NCBI RefSeq assembly: GCF_002920635.1
Contig: NZ_PQSR01000007.1
Location: 1 to 64,000, forward strand
DNA from: Streptomyces sp. Ru72
Lineage (GTDB): Bacteria > Actinomycetota > Actinomycetes > Streptomycetales > Streptomycetaceae
Direction of reading: 5' to 3'
Length of the DNA stretch: 64,000 nt
Numbering within the stretch: position 1 is the stretch's first letter; each line of letters starts with the position of its first letter. This document shows, piece after piece, positions 24,383 to 33,497 of this stretch. Made by a program: the position numbers and the translations under genes. Under the pieces are notes generated by a model. That model was not told the DNA's origin. It saw only the letters and a program-made list of their open reading frames with translations, and did no database searches.

Positions 24383-25372
24383 TCAGTGGACGGTCGCCGG
24401 CGTCGGCGGCGGGGCCGTCACACGGCCCTCGACGCACTCCGGTCGCCCGCCCGTCGTCGGTCGGAAGCACGCCCGGACGGCGGTGCCGGGACGGGTGGCG
24501 GTCATGGGGGTGTAGACGTAGTCCTTCGCGGCGTCGGCGTCCTTGACGCGGGCCGAGTGACTGCGGCCGTCCGCGGTCACCTCGATCCGGTCCCCGACAT
24601 GGGCGGCCCACACCCGGGCCCAACTCGCGCCGCAGTCCTTGCTGTAGCGCAGTTCCATACCTACGCCGGCGGCGGTGTGGTGCGACGCCAGGGTGGCCGG
24701 GTGGGGGCCGCAGTGCAGGGCCATCGGGTCCCCGCCCTCACAGGTGGCGCCCCCGCAGAGCGGGGCGAGCACGGGTTGCGGCGGGGACGGAAACGCTCGC
24801 GGACCGCCGCCCGGGTGCGGCAGCAGGAAGAGGGCCAGGGCGACGGCCCCGGTGGCGAGGGCGCACACGGCGGCGACCAGCGCGGCGACCGCGCCCTTCC
24901 GGACGGCGTGTCCGGTTTCGTCGGCCGGGGCAGGGGCGGCGGTGCCGGTGGTCTTCGCCGTGTCCGTGGCGTGCGCCGCGTCCTTCGCCGGGGCCGCATC
25001 CGTGGCCCCCGCCGTGTCCCCGTCCGTGGCCGGGGAGGGGGACGAAGCCGGCGGTGGGGACGACTGCTGTGCCGGAGCCGTGGGCGACTCCTCCGCCCGT
25101 GCGCGTCCACTCGCCTCCGACTCCGCCAGCCCCCACAGGGCCAGACAGCGAGCGGCGGGTTCGTGGGCGAGGCGGCACAGGTCCAGCACGGCCTGGCGCG
25201 GCGGCAGGGTCTTGCCGTTGAGATAGCGCTCCCACGACGACTTGCTGTACGGGGTGCGTTCCTCCAGGCGTGCCAGGCTCATACCGGTGCGCGCCTTCAG
25301 CTCGCGCAGTTCGGCCGCCAACCGCGCCCGCTCGGCGGACGTCGTCCGGTGCGTCCCCGTCGGCCGGGTCAT
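24383..25372 (-). CDS. Membrane-anchored XRE protein with extracytoplasmic DUF2690 domain
   Basis: A 329-residue protein with an N-terminal helix-turn-helix (RELKARTGMSLARLEERTPY ... SSWERYLNGKTLPP), then an Ala/Pro/Thr-rich linker, one membrane helix (GAVAALVAAVCALATGAVAL) and a C-terminal DUF2690 domain with paired cysteines (LCGGATCEGGDP, CGPHP, DCGASWARVW). The DNA-binding end should face the cytoplasm and DUF2690 the wall. Its start overlaps the stop of the upstream XRE/peptidoglycan-binding gene (ATGA). The two share the same HTH type (KSWERYLNG), so they look like duplicated sensors with swapped outer domains. Target and ligand are unknown. Confidence 0.85.
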   Translation of the reverse strand: MTRPTGTHRTTSAERARLAAELRELKARTGMSLARLEERTPYSKSSWERYLNGKTLPPRQAVLDLCRLAHEPAARCLALWGLAESEASGRARAEESPTAPAQQSSPPPASSPSPATDGDTAGATDAAPAKDAAHATDTAKTTGTAAPAPADETGHAVRKGAVAALVAAVCALATGAVALALFLLPHPGGGPRAFPSPPQPVLAPLCGGATCEGGDPMALHCGPHPATLASHHTAAGVGMELRYSKDCGASWARVWAAHVGDRIEVTADGRSHSARVKDADAAKDYVYTPMTATRPGTAVRACFRPTTGGRPECVEGRVTAPPPTPATVH

Positions 25373-26196
25373 GTGCGCAGCGCCCCCCAGGTGTGCGGTC
25401 CGACGATCCCGTCCGGGGGCAGTCCGGCCCGCTTCTGCAGGTCCTTGACCGCGCGCTCGGTCAGCGGTCCGTACACACCGTCGATGCCGCCCGGGGAGAA
25501 GCCCGCCCGGCGCAGCAGACACTGCGCCTCGGCGACGTCCGGCCCCGCCAGTCCCTGCGCCAGGATCGCGTCCTGCGTGCGGCTGTTGCCCGCGTACCAG
25601 CGGCCGTCGGTCCGCTGGATGCGGCAGGTGTACGACGGCGCCGACCCCGACGTCGGGAAGGACCCGGCGGTCGAGGCGGGGCGGGTCGCCGCCGCCTTGT
25701 CGTCGGTACCGTGGTCCGTGAGGCGGACGGCCAGGAGGACCGCCGAGACGACGGCCAGCACCAGGGCGACGGCTCCCGCCGCCACCGCGATGCGCAACGA
25801 ACGTCCGTGCGGCCGCGCCGCCTTGCCGTCCGCCGTGGACGGGGTCTCGTCGCCGGCCGAGGACGGACCGTCCTCGGCTGGCGAAGGCTCCTCCCCGTCC
25901 GCCTCCGTCGCCGGCGCGTCCCGCCGCCGCTTCTCCCAGCCCTCCGCGGCCAGTTCGTGCAGCACCAGCAGCCGTGTCGGATCCTCGCCGCCGACCTGGG
26001 CCAGCGCCTCCACGGCCTCGCGGGGCGGCAGCGACCTGCCGTTCAGGTAGCGCTCCCACGACTTCTGGCTGTAGCCGGTCTTCGCCGCCAGCCGCTGCAT
26101 GCTCAGGTCGCCGTGGTCCTTCAGCCGCCGTAATCGCACCACCAACTGCCGCACACGCGGATCCAGGTCTGCGGGCAGCGCTTTCCAACGCGACAT
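25369..26196 (-). CDS. Membrane-anchored XRE protein with extracytoplasmic peptidoglycan-binding domain
   Basis: A 275-residue protein. The N-terminal helix-turn-helix is LRRLKDHGDLSMQRLAAKTG ... KSWERYLNGRSLPP. An acidic/Ser-rich linker leads to a membrane helix (IAVAAGAVALVLAVVSAVLL). The C-terminal part ends in a PG_binding_1 fold (AEAQCLLRRAGFSPGGIDGV, then LTERAVKDLQKRAGL and DGIVGPHTWGAL). It could report on peptidoglycan directly to the HTH. ATG 26196 is used with GGGGG upstream; the longer frame to 26280 runs into the divergent promoter. It is divergent from the small secreted peptidoglycan-binding protein and probably controls it. Confidence 0.85.
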   Translation of the reverse strand: MSRWKALPADLDPRVRQLVVRLRRLKDHGDLSMQRLAAKTGYSQKSWERYLNGRSLPPREAVEALAQVGGEDPTRLLVLHELAAEGWEKRRRDAPATEADGEEPSPAEDGPSSAGDETPSTADGKAARPHGRSLRIAVAAGAVALVLAVVSAVLLAVRLTDHGTDDKAAATRPASTAGSFPTSGSAPSYTCRIQRTDGRWYAGNSRTQDAILAQGLAGPDVAEAQCLLRRAGFSPGGIDGVYGPLTERAVKDLQKRAGLPPDGIVGPHTWGALRT

Positions 26197-26531
26197 GTTC
26201 CCCCTACTCGCGTCCCGGGACCCTGGTCGTGGGTCCCCGTTTCCGCTGCATTCTGCATGAACTTCCACGGCGTACCCCACCTACCGGTTCCCGCCCCGGC
26301 ATCGAACAGGCCACCCGCCCGCCGCACCCGCTCCCCGCCGACGTCGCGTCGAAGCGTCCCGTCCAGGCGTCCCGCCAGGAGATGTCCCCGCAGGTCAGCG
26401 TCCGGGACGTCCCACGAAGTCGTCACTGCGGCGGCGCTCGTGGCGCAGCTCGGCGCCCGCACCGCACTCTCGAGTCGCCAGCGGCGCCCACCACGCCAGG
26501 CGCCGTCCGACCTCACCCGAAAGGGACACAC
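26197..26531. promoter_or_regulatory. Divergent promoter region with GGGACCC-N7-GGGTCCC inverted repeat
   Basis: This 335-bp gap separates the membrane XRE gene from the secreted PG-binding gene. GGGACCC (26217-26223) and GGGTCCC (26231-26237) are perfect 7-base arms around seven bases, 21 bp upstream of the XRE start, fitting an autoregulatory operator. I see no gene in the rest. Confidence 0.5.
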
Positions 26532-26987
26532 ATGCGACCGAACCTCATGGCGAGGACCCTCGTTGCCGCCACCGCCGTCGCCGGGATCGCCGCCGGAAGC
26601 CTCGCGGGTGCGACCGCCGGCTTCGCGGCCTCCGCACCCGCCGCCAAGCCGGCGATGAGCACCCAGGCCGTCTCCGTGCAGACGGTGAACAACCTGGGCC
26701 TGAACACCGAGGAGGCGAAGGGCATCCAGCGGGTGCTGAAGAACCACTGGGGCTACAAGGGCAAGATCGACGGCCGGCTCGGCACCGAGAGCTGGAAGGC
26801 CATGCAGCGCTACCTCCACAAGTACTGGGGCTACAACAAGAAGATCGACGGCGTCGTCGGCAGCGACACGGTGAAGGCGCTGCAGCGCATGCTGAAGAAG
26901 TACTACGGCTACAAGGGCAAGATCGACGGAATCGCCGGGAAGGACACCAGGGCCGCTTTCAAGCGGTTCGCCGACGACTACGTCTGA
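26532..26987 (+). CDS. Secreted small peptidoglycan-binding protein with three repeated Y/W-GY-x-x-KIDG motifs
   Basis: A 151-residue protein with a clear signal peptide (MRPNLMARTLVAATAVAGIA ... GFAASA). Two to three PG_binding_1-like repeats follow. Each has the shape helix-(W/Y)GY-(K/N)-(G/K)-KIDG-helix: NHWGYKGKIDG, KYWGYNKKIDG, KYYGYKGKIDG. No catalytic domain is present, so it probably coats or binds the wall rather than cutting it. ATG 26532 is preceded by AAGGGA. It is divergent from the membrane XRE gene whose outer domain has the same fold. Confidence 0.85.
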   Translation: MRPNLMARTLVAATAVAGIAAGSLAGATAGFAASAPAAKPAMSTQAVSVQTVNNLGLNTEEAKGIQRVLKNHWGYKGKIDGRLGTESWKAMQRYLHKYWGYNKKIDGVVGSDTVKALQRMLKKYYGYKGKIDGIAGKDTRAAFKRFADDYV

Positions 26988-27032
26988 CGGCCGCCTGCGA
27001 GAGGCGTCCTGCGCACAGACCGACCAAAGACA

Positions 27033-27072
27033 CCGCGGCCCGTCCTCCCACGGGGGAGAGGACGGGCCGCGG
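27033..27072. terminator. Bidirectional terminator between PG-binding gene and argS
   Basis: CCGCGGCCCGTCCTC and GAGGACGGGCCGCGG are perfect 15-base arms around a 10-base loop, between convergent stops at 26987 and 27090. Confidence 0.9.
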
Positions 27073-27089
27073 CCCTGGCGGGGCGGGGC

Positions 27090-28853
27090 TCAGAGCCGCT
27101 CGGGCGTCCGGATGCCCAGCAGCGCCATGCCCTGGTGCAGCGTCCGGGCCGTGACGTCGCACAGGAACAGGCGGTTCTCCACCTGCTCCGGCGTCTGAGC
27201 CTTCAGCACCGGGCACTTGTCGTAGAACGACGTGTACAACGACGCGAGCTGGTAGAGGTACGCCGCCATCTTGTGCGGGGCGTACTCCGCCGCCGCCTCC
27301 GCCACCGTCTCCGCGAAGGCGTCCACGTGCAGGCCGAGCGCGCGCTCCGCGTCCGTCAGCGCCAGCTCCGGATGCGCGGACGGCCGCACGTCGCCGGCCT
27401 TGCGCAGGATCGACTGGATACGGGCGTACGCGTACTGGAGGTAGACGGACGTGTCGCCGTTCAGCGAGACCATCTGGTCCAGGTCGAACTTGTAGTCCCG
27501 GTTCGCCGACGTCGACAGGTCCGCGTACTTCACCGCGCCGATGCCCACCTGGGCGCCCCGCTCGGCGATCTCCTCCTCGGACAGGTCCTGCGCCTTCTCC
27601 CGTACGACGGCGGAGGCGCGGTCGATCGCCTCGTCCAGCAGGTCCACCAGCCGCACCGTCTCGCCCTCACGGGTCTTGAACGGCTTGCCGTCCTTGCCGA
27701 GGACCGTGCCGAAGGCGAGCTGGTACGCCTTCACGTCGTCGTTCAGCCAGCCGGCCCTCCGCGCCGTCTCGAAGACCATCTTGAAGTGCAGCGACTGGCG
27801 GGCGTCCACGACGTAGATGATCGAGTTCGCCTTCAGGTTGAAGACGCGGTCCCTGATCGCGGACAGGTCCGTCGCCGCGTAGCCGTAGCCGCCGTCCGAC
27901 TTCTGCACGATCAGCGGGACCGGCTTGCCGTCGGGGCCCTTGATGTCGTCGAAGAAGACGCAGAGCGCCCCTTCGGAGCGGACGGCGACGCCCGACTCCT
28001 CCAGCAGACGGCAGGTCTCGGCCAGCATGTCGTTGTAGCCGGACTCACCGACGATGTCGGGGTCCCGGATCTCCATGTCGAGCTTCTCGAAGACCGAGAA
28101 GAAGTAGATCTTCGACTCGTCGACGAACTTCTGCCACATGGCGAGCGTGCGCGGATCGCCGGCCTGGAGGTCGACCACCCGGCGCCGCGCCCGCGTCTTG
28201 AACTCCTCGTCGGAGTCGAAGAGCCTCCGCGCGGCCTTGTAGAGGCGGTCGAGGTTCGACATCGCCTCCTCGCCCGTCACCTCGGCGTCCTTGTGGTCCA
28301 GCTCGTGCGGATGCTCGTCCAGGTACTGGATGAGCATGCCGAACTGGGTGCCCCAGTCACCGATGTGGTGCCTGCGGATCACCGTCTCGCCGGTGAACTC
28401 GAGAAGCTTGACGACCGAGTCGCCGATCACAGCGGAGCGCAGGTGACCGACGTGCATCTCCTTCGCCACGTTCGGCTGGGCGTAGTCGATCACCGTGGTG
28501 CCGGGCAGCTCGGTGTACGGCACGCCGAGCCGACCCTCGGCGTCGGCGGCGCGGGCGGCGAGGTTCTCGGTGATCGCCTGGTCCGTGACCGTGATGTTGA
28601 GGAAGCCGGGGCCCGAGACCTCGACCTTCCCGATCAGGTCACCGGCGACCACCTGGCCGACGACCTGCGTCGCCAACTCCCTCGGGTTCGCCTTCGCCTT
28701 CTTCGCCAGCGCCAGGATTCCGTTGGCCTGGAAGTCCGCCCGGTCGCTGCGTCGCAGCAGCGGGTCCGCGTCGGCGGCCTCGGGCAGGGCAGCCGAGAGG
28801 GCGGACGCGAGGCGCTGGTGGACGGCGGACGTGAGGGACGTGACCGAGGCCAT
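27090..28853 (-). CDS. argS: Arginyl-tRNA synthetase
   Basis: ArgS charges tRNA(Arg). The 587-residue protein has the N-terminal Add-1 domain, the class I HIGH signature as HVGH in [20 protein letters not shown], the [17 protein letters not shown] block typical of ArgRS, and a C-terminal DALR anticodon-binding domain. The KMSKS loop is the usual degenerate ArgRS form ([12 protein letters not shown]). ATG 28853 ([11 protein letters not shown]) is the family start; the frame upstream is non-conserved. It is divergent from lysS with a 220-bp gap. Confidence 0.95.
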   Translation of the reverse strand: MASVTSLTSAVHQRLASALSAALPEAADADPLLRRSDRADFQANGILALAKKAKANPRELATQVVGQVVAGDLIGKVEVSGPGFLNITVTDQAITENLAARAADAEGRLGVPYTELPGTTVIDYAQPNVAKEMHVGHLRSAVIGDSVVKLLEFTGETVIRRHHIGDWGTQFGMLIQYLDEHPHELDHKDAEVTGEEAMSNLDRLYKAARRLFDSDEEFKTRARRRVVDLQAGDPRTLAMWQKFVDESKIYFFSVFEKLDMEIRDPDIVGESGYNDMLAETCRLLEESGVAVRSEGALCVFFDDIKGPDGKPVPLIVQKSDGGYGYAATDLSAIRDRVFNLKANSIIYVVDARQSLHFKMVFETARRAGWLNDDVKAYQLAFGTVLGKDGKPFKTREGETVRLVDLLDEAIDRASAVVREKAQDLSEEEIAERGAQVGIGAVKYADLSTSANRDYKFDLDQMVSLNGDTSVYLQYAYARIQSILRKAGDVRPSAHPELALTDAERALGLHVDAFAETVAEAAAEYAPHKMAAYLYQLASLYTSFYDKCPVLKAQTPEQVENRLFLCDVTARTLHQGMALLGIRTPERL

Positions 28854-29073
28854 AGGAATGGGTGCCGTTCTCCTCGTGGGGATGGATAGACACGCCCAGT
28901 ATCCCATGCGGGGTAAAGCGAATTTTCCTCTCGCGCGGTGAACGGCCGGGCCCGTCCACCCGTCCAACGCTTTGAAAAGGCGTTTTCGTGGATGTGGCGC
29001 AGCCTGGGACAATGGAGCGGTCAGCCGTGCGACCGTACCGGCTGCTCATGGAGAACTTTCAGAAAAAGAGGAC

Positions 29074-30816
29074 GTGCCGATCGTGGCTCAGAGCACCGAG
29101 ACCATCGACTGGGTCTCCCGTTTCGCGGATGAGGTCATCGAGGAGTCGGAGCGTCGGGCCCCGGGCAAACCGGTCGTCGTCGCGTCCGGGCTGTCTCCGT
29201 CCGGCCCGATCCACCTGGGGAACCTGCGCGAGGTCATGACCCCGCACCTGGTCGCCGACGAGATCCGCCGGCGCGGGTACGAGGTGCGGCACCTGATCTC
29301 CTGGGACGACTACGACCGGTACCGGAAGGTGCCGGCCGGTGTCGCGGGCGTGGACGAGTCGTGGGCCGAGCACATCGGCAAGCCGCTCACCTCCGTCCCG
29401 GCCCCGAAGGGGTCGCCGTACCCGAACTGGGCCGAGCACTTCAAGGCCGCCATGATCGCCTCGCTCGCCGAGCTGGGCGTGGAGTTCGACGGCATCAGCC
29501 AGACCGCGCAGTACACCTCCGGCGTGTACCGGGACCAGATCCTGCACGCGATGAAGCACCGGGGCGAGATCGACGCGATCCTCGCCCAGTACCGCACCAA
29601 GCCGAAGCCCGCGAAGAAGCAGCAGCAGAAGCCCGTCGACGAGGCCGAGCTGGAGGCCGAGGAGGGCTCGGGCGCCGCGTCCGAGGACGACGGCAGCTCC
29701 GGCGCCGCCGGCTACTTCCCGTACAAGCCGTACTGCGGCGGTTGCGGCAAGGACTTCACCACGGTCACCGCGTACGACGACGACTCGACCGAGCTGACGT
29801 ACACCTGCACCGCGTGCGGCTTCTCCGAGACGGTCAGGCTGAGCGAGTTCAACCGCGGCAAGCTGGTCTGGAAGGTCGACTGGCCGATGCGCTGGGCCTA
29901 CGAGGGCGTGATCTTCGAGCCGAGCGGTGTCGACCACTCGTCGCCGGGATCGTCGTACCAGGTCGGCGGGCAGATCGTCGGGATCTTCGGCGGCAAGCAG
30001 CCCATCGGGCCCATGTACGCCTTCGTCGGCATCTCCGGCATGGCGAAGATGTCGTCGTCCCGCGGTGGCGTCCCCACCCCGGCCGACGCCCTCCAGATCA
30101 TGGAGCCCCAGCTGCTGCGCTGGCTCTACGCCCGCCGCAGGCCCAACCAGTCCTTCAAGATCGCCTTCGACCAGGAGATCCAGCGCCTCTACGACGAGTG
30201 GGACAAGCTGGCGGGCAAGGTCGCCGACGGCTCCGCCCTCCCCGGCGACGTCGCCGCGTACACCCGCGCGGTCGGCACCGCCGCCGGTGAGCTGCCGAAG
30301 ACGCCCCGCCCGCTGCCCTACCGCACCCTCGCGTCCGTCGCCGACATCACCGCCGGCCACCAGGACCAGGCGCTGCGCATCCTGTCCGACCTCGACCCGG
30401 CCAACCCGCTGAGCTCGCTCGACGAGGCCCGCCCGCGGTACGACAAGGCCGAGGCGTGGATCAACACCCACGTCCCCGCCGACCAGCGCACCATCGTCCG
30501 CGACGAGCCCGACGTCGAACTGCTCAAGTCCCTCGACGAGCCCTCCCAGCAGTCGATCCGGCTGCTGCTCGACGGCCTGGAGGAGCACTGGTCGCTGGAC
30601 GGACTCACCCACCTCGTGTACGGCGTGCCCAAGGTCCAGGCCGGATTCTCCGCGGACGCCACTCCCAAGGAGCTTCCGCCGGAGATCAAGACGGCCCAGC
30701 GGTCGTTCTTCGCGCTCCTGTACCACCTGCTCGTCGGCCGCGACACCGGCCCGCGCCTGCCCACGCTGCTGCTCGCGGTGGGCCAGGACCGGGTGCGGTC
30801 CCTGCTCGGGGAGTAG
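29074..30816 (+). CDS. lysS: Class I lysyl-tRNA synthetase
   Basis: This 580-residue enzyme is the archaeal-type class I LysRS, not the class II enzyme of most bacteria. It has HIGH as PIHLGN in SGLSPSGPIHLGNLREVM, the KMSKS loop as KMSSS in MAKMSSSRGGVPTP, and a zinc knuckle (CGGCGKDF ... CTACGF). An acidic, low-complexity insertion of about 40 residues (KKQQQKPVDEAELEAEEGSG) precedes the zinc knuckle. GTG 29074 is used to match relatives; GTG 29083 is nearly as good and better spaced from AGAGGA at 29067. A terminator follows. Confidence 0.93.
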   Translation: MPIVAQSTETIDWVSRFADEVIEESERRAPGKPVVVASGLSPSGPIHLGNLREVMTPHLVADEIRRRGYEVRHLISWDDYDRYRKVPAGVAGVDESWAEHIGKPLTSVPAPKGSPYPNWAEHFKAAMIASLAELGVEFDGISQTAQYTSGVYRDQILHAMKHRGEIDAILAQYRTKPKPAKKQQQKPVDEAELEAEEGSGAASEDDGSSGAAGYFPYKPYCGGCGKDFTTVTAYDDDSTELTYTCTACGFSETVRLSEFNRGKLVWKVDWPMRWAYEGVIFEPSGVDHSSPGSSYQVGGQIVGIFGGKQPIGPMYAFVGISGMAKMSSSRGGVPTPADALQIMEPQLLRWLYARRRPNQSFKIAFDQEIQRLYDEWDKLAGKVADGSALPGDVAAYTRAVGTAAGELPKTPRPLPYRTLASVADITAGHQDQALRILSDLDPANPLSSLDEARPRYDKAEAWINTHVPADQRTIVRDEPDVELLKSLDEPSQQSIRLLLDGLEEHWSLDGLTHLVYGVPKVQAGFSADATPKELPPEIKTAQRSFFALLYHLLVGRDTGPRLPTLLLAVGQDRVRSLLGE

Positions 30817-30828
30817 GACCTGGCAGAA

Positions 30829-30857
30829 GGCGCCCGGTGCTCTCGGCACCGGGCGCC
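30829..30857 (+). terminator. Terminator after lysS
   Basis: GGCGCCCGGTGC and GCACCGGGCGCC are perfect 12-base arms around TCTCG, followed by CTTTC. Confidence 0.85.
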
Positions 30858-30933
30858 CTTTCATGCGGGGACGGATCCAGGGGGTGTTGCGAAAGTGGCG
30901 CCTGCCGCGCGACGCCCGGCACGCACTCTCGCC

Positions 30934-32256
30934 CTAGGCGATGTGGTCTTCCTCCAGTTCCGCGTTGTAGCGGTTCGTGAAGCGGTTGACCATGCGCTTG
31001 GCCTCTTCCGGGGCGAGGCCGATGCTGAACTCCGCCTCGACGTTCTCACTGAACTCGCGGGGCGTCGGGTAGCTGCCGTTGATCGACTGCTTGAAGACCT
31101 GGTAGTACGCCTCCTCGTCCGGCTGGGGCGTGCCGCCGCCCTCCCCGAGCTCGCGGGTGCGGTTCGGGCCCACGGGGATCGGGAAGCTGCCGGTGTCCTC
31201 GGGGGAGGGCTGCGGGGGTCCCTGCGGGCCGGACTGTTGCGAGCCCTGCGGGACGGGCACCTGGAACCTCTGCGGGACGGTCTGCTCGAACTGCTCCACG
31301 TGCTGGTCCTCGTACCAGTCGTCGTACGGGGGCTCCGGCTCGTACGACGGGTCGTAACCGCCGTGGTAGTCGACCTGCCGCTGGGCCTGGAACCAGGGGC
31401 TCTGGTCGTCCGGCTCCTCGTATCCGGGCTGCCCGGTGTACCGGTCGCCCTCGAGCTGGGGGCGCTGCCCGCCGAGAGCGGCCGCCTGCTGCGGGACGGG
31501 CGCCGCCCCGGCGGCACCGCTGCCCGACGCTGCGTTCAACTGCGGCGCCGGGGGTATCAGCGCCGGTTCTATGCCCGCCGCCGCCAGGCCCGCCGGGGCC
31601 GTCTCCGCCAGCGGGACGCCGTACCGCGCCAGCCTCAGCGGCATCAGCGACTCCACCGGGGCCTTACGACGCCACGCCCGGCCGAAGCGGGAACGCAGGC
31701 GCGCCTGGTAGACGAGACGTTCCTGCTCCAGCTTGATCACCTGGTCGTACGAACGCAGCTCCCACAGCTTCATCCGCCGCCACAGCAGAAATGTCGGAAC
31801 CGGCGAGAGCAGCCAGCGGGTCAGACGGACGCCCTCCATGTGCTTGTCCGCCGTGATGTCCGCGATCCGGCCGATCGCATGCCGGGCCGCCTCCACCGCG
31901 ACCACGAACAGCACCGGGATCACCGCGTGCATGCCCACACCCAGCGGGTCCGGCCACGCCGCCGCGCCGTTGAACGCGATCGTCGCCGCCGTCAGCAGCC
32001 ACGCCGTCTGACGCAGCAGCGGGAAGGGGATGCGGATCCAGGTCAGCAGCAGGTCCAGGGCCAGCAGCACACAGATGCCCGCGTCGATACCGACCGGGAA
32101 GACATAACTGAAGTTGCCGAAGCCCTTCTTGATGGCCAGCGCACGGACGGCCGCGTACGAACCCGCGAAGCCGATCCCGGCGATGATCACAGCACCGGTG
32201 ACGACCACGCCGATGAGAACCCGGTGCATCCGTGTCAACTGCAGTGGCGCGGCCAC
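30934..32256 (-). CDS. DUF2637 membrane protein with long proline/glutamine-rich cytoplasmic tail
   Basis: A 440-residue protein. The first ~170 residues form the DUF2637 domain with four membrane helices (VLIGVVVTGAVIIAGIGFAG, FSYVFPVGIDAGICVLLALD, TAWLLTAATIAFNGAAAW, AVIPVLFVVAVEAARHAI). A basic segment (RLRSRFGRAWRRKAPVES) is followed by a Pro/Gln/Gly-rich disordered region with YDD-type acidic patches. A short structured C-terminus resembles the DUF2637 partner region (SYPTPREFSENVEAEFSIG). GTG 32256 is chosen because GAGGGGA lies seven bases upstream. The family occurs in plasmid-transfer loci and, as here, in the chromosome; function unknown. Confidence 0.8.
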   Translation of the reverse strand: MAAPLQLTRMHRVLIGVVVTGAVIIAGIGFAGSYAAVRALAIKKGFGNFSYVFPVGIDAGICVLLALDLLLTWIRIPFPLLRQTAWLLTAATIAFNGAAAWPDPLGVGMHAVIPVLFVVAVEAARHAIGRIADITADKHMEGVRLTRWLLSPVPTFLLWRRMKLWELRSYDQVIKLEQERLVYQARLRSRFGRAWRRKAPVESLMPLRLARYGVPLAETAPAGLAAAGIEPALIPPAPQLNAASGSGAAGAAPVPQQAAALGGQRPQLEGDRYTGQPGYEEPDDQSPWFQAQRQVDYHGGYDPSYEPEPPYDDWYEDQHVEQFEQTVPQRFQVPVPQGSQQSGPQGPPQPSPEDTGSFPIPVGPNRTRELGEGGGTPQPDEEAYYQVFKQSINGSYPTPREFSENVEAEFSIGLAPEEAKRMVNRFTNRYNAELEEDHIA

Positions 32257-32410
32257 CTGTACTCCCCTCCCAGTGCCTGTTGTTGCGCGCAACAGGGTGG
32301 CACACGCGTGCGGTGAACGGGTGGCCGGTATGGGGAGAGTCCCCCATCCGCAACGGACCGGACTCCCGTAACAGCCCTGCGCATGTCACGAGTTACGCGC
32401 GGCGGTCGGC

Positions 32411-33364
32411 TCAGCTCTTCTGCGAGGCCGACGCCGACGCAGACCCGCCCTTCGCCGGGCTCGCCGACGCGGAGGACGACGCCGACGCCGACTTCGACGG
32501 CGAGGCGCTCTTCGACGCCCCCTGCGACGGAGACCCGCCCGCCGCACCGTCGTTGTTCGCCGCCGACACCGCGGACACCGCCTCCTTGGCGGCCTTCTCC
32601 GCCGCCTTGGTCAGGTCGTCCACGTCCGGCGTCTTGTCGCCGGCCAGGCCCGCGCCGTTGTAGTCGACGGTGACCACGACGTTCTCCACGCGCGCAACCA
32701 CCGTCTGCTGCTTGAAGTCGCCTTCCTTCTTCTTCAGGTCGTACGTCACCGCCGTCGCCGCGTCGCCCGCCCCGGAAACCGGCACCGCCTTGGTGTTCTT
32801 CGCGCCGTCGACCGCCTTGGCGTCCTGCACCTGCTGGTCGTAGTACTGCTGCGCCTGCTTGTTCCCGTCGCCGCGCGTGGCGTCCGACTCGAAGCGCAGC
32901 AGGGAGACGTTGAGCCAGCGGAACTGGGAGCCCTTGACGCCGTTGTTCTGCAGACTGTTCCACGAGCAGCTCGACCGCGTCTTCGCGTCGTCCGTCGAGC
33001 CCGCCTTGCCGGACTTCACACCCTTCGGGACCAGATCGCCCAGGGTCTTCTGGGACAGCACGGAGCAGGGCTGGGGCAGCGTCGCGTACGCGGCGGGCCG
33101 CACCGCGTTCGCCGACGCGCTCTGCGAGGGCCGTGCGCTCGACTCCTGCGCCTGCGCCTTGGCATCGCCGCCCGAGCCCGAACCGGAGGAGCCCGACGAA
33201 CACCCGGCGGCGACGAGCACCGCCGGGACGGCGGCCGCGCAGACAAGGAAACGGCTCACGCGCGAACCCCGCCGGCCCGGCCGGCGCTCGCCCCGCTCGC
33301 CCTGATCACTGTGATCGTGCTGGTCTCGCTGGTCTCGCTGGTCTCGCTGCGCAGGTCGGTGCAT
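32411..33364 (-). CDS. DUF3558-like lipoprotein with Ser/Ala-rich tail
   Basis: A 317-residue exported lipoprotein. The N-terminus has an Arg/Asp/Gln repeat (RDQRDQRDQHDH, encoded by a 9-bp tandem repeat near 33320-33348), then a hydrophobic segment and lipobox VAAGC. The body has the DUF3558-type pattern PCSVLSQKTLGDLVP ... CSWNSL and ends in a low-complexity Ser/Ala/Lys tail. ATG 33364 is used with GAAGGA upstream. It is tandem with a second lipoprotein of the same build. Function unknown. Confidence 0.75.
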   Translation of the reverse strand: MHRPAQRDQRDQRDQHDHSDQGERGERRPGRRGSRVSRFLVCAAAVPAVLVAAGCSSGSSGSGSGGDAKAQAQESSARPSQSASANAVRPAAYATLPQPCSVLSQKTLGDLVPKGVKSGKAGSTDDAKTRSSCSWNSLQNNGVKGSQFRWLNVSLLRFESDATRGDGNKQAQQYYDQQVQDAKAVDGAKNTKAVPVSGAGDAATAVTYDLKKKEGDFKQQTVVARVENVVVTVDYNGAGLAGDKTPDVDDLTKAAEKAAKEAVSAVSAANNDGAAGGSPSQGASKSASPSKSASASSSASASPAKGGSASASASQKS

Positions 33365-33497
33365 GGTTCCTTCACTCATGACGCTTGTGACGCTCGTGGT
33401 CCTTCGGTCGGAACGGGTCCGAGGGGCCACGGTACGCGGTGGGGACGCATGCGGGGTGAGGTCCGGTTCCCTCGCGGGGCCGCGGCAAGGGGGTCCC

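Noticed and set aside
28854..29073. tRNA gene in the argS-lysS gap
   Set aside because: No cloverleaf, T-loop consensus or CCA end was found there, nor elsewhere in the window.
30934..32256. Integrated plasmid suggested by the DUF2637 protein
   Set aside because: No replication, transfer, integrase or attachment-site sequence is nearby, and flanking genes are core chromosomal ones.
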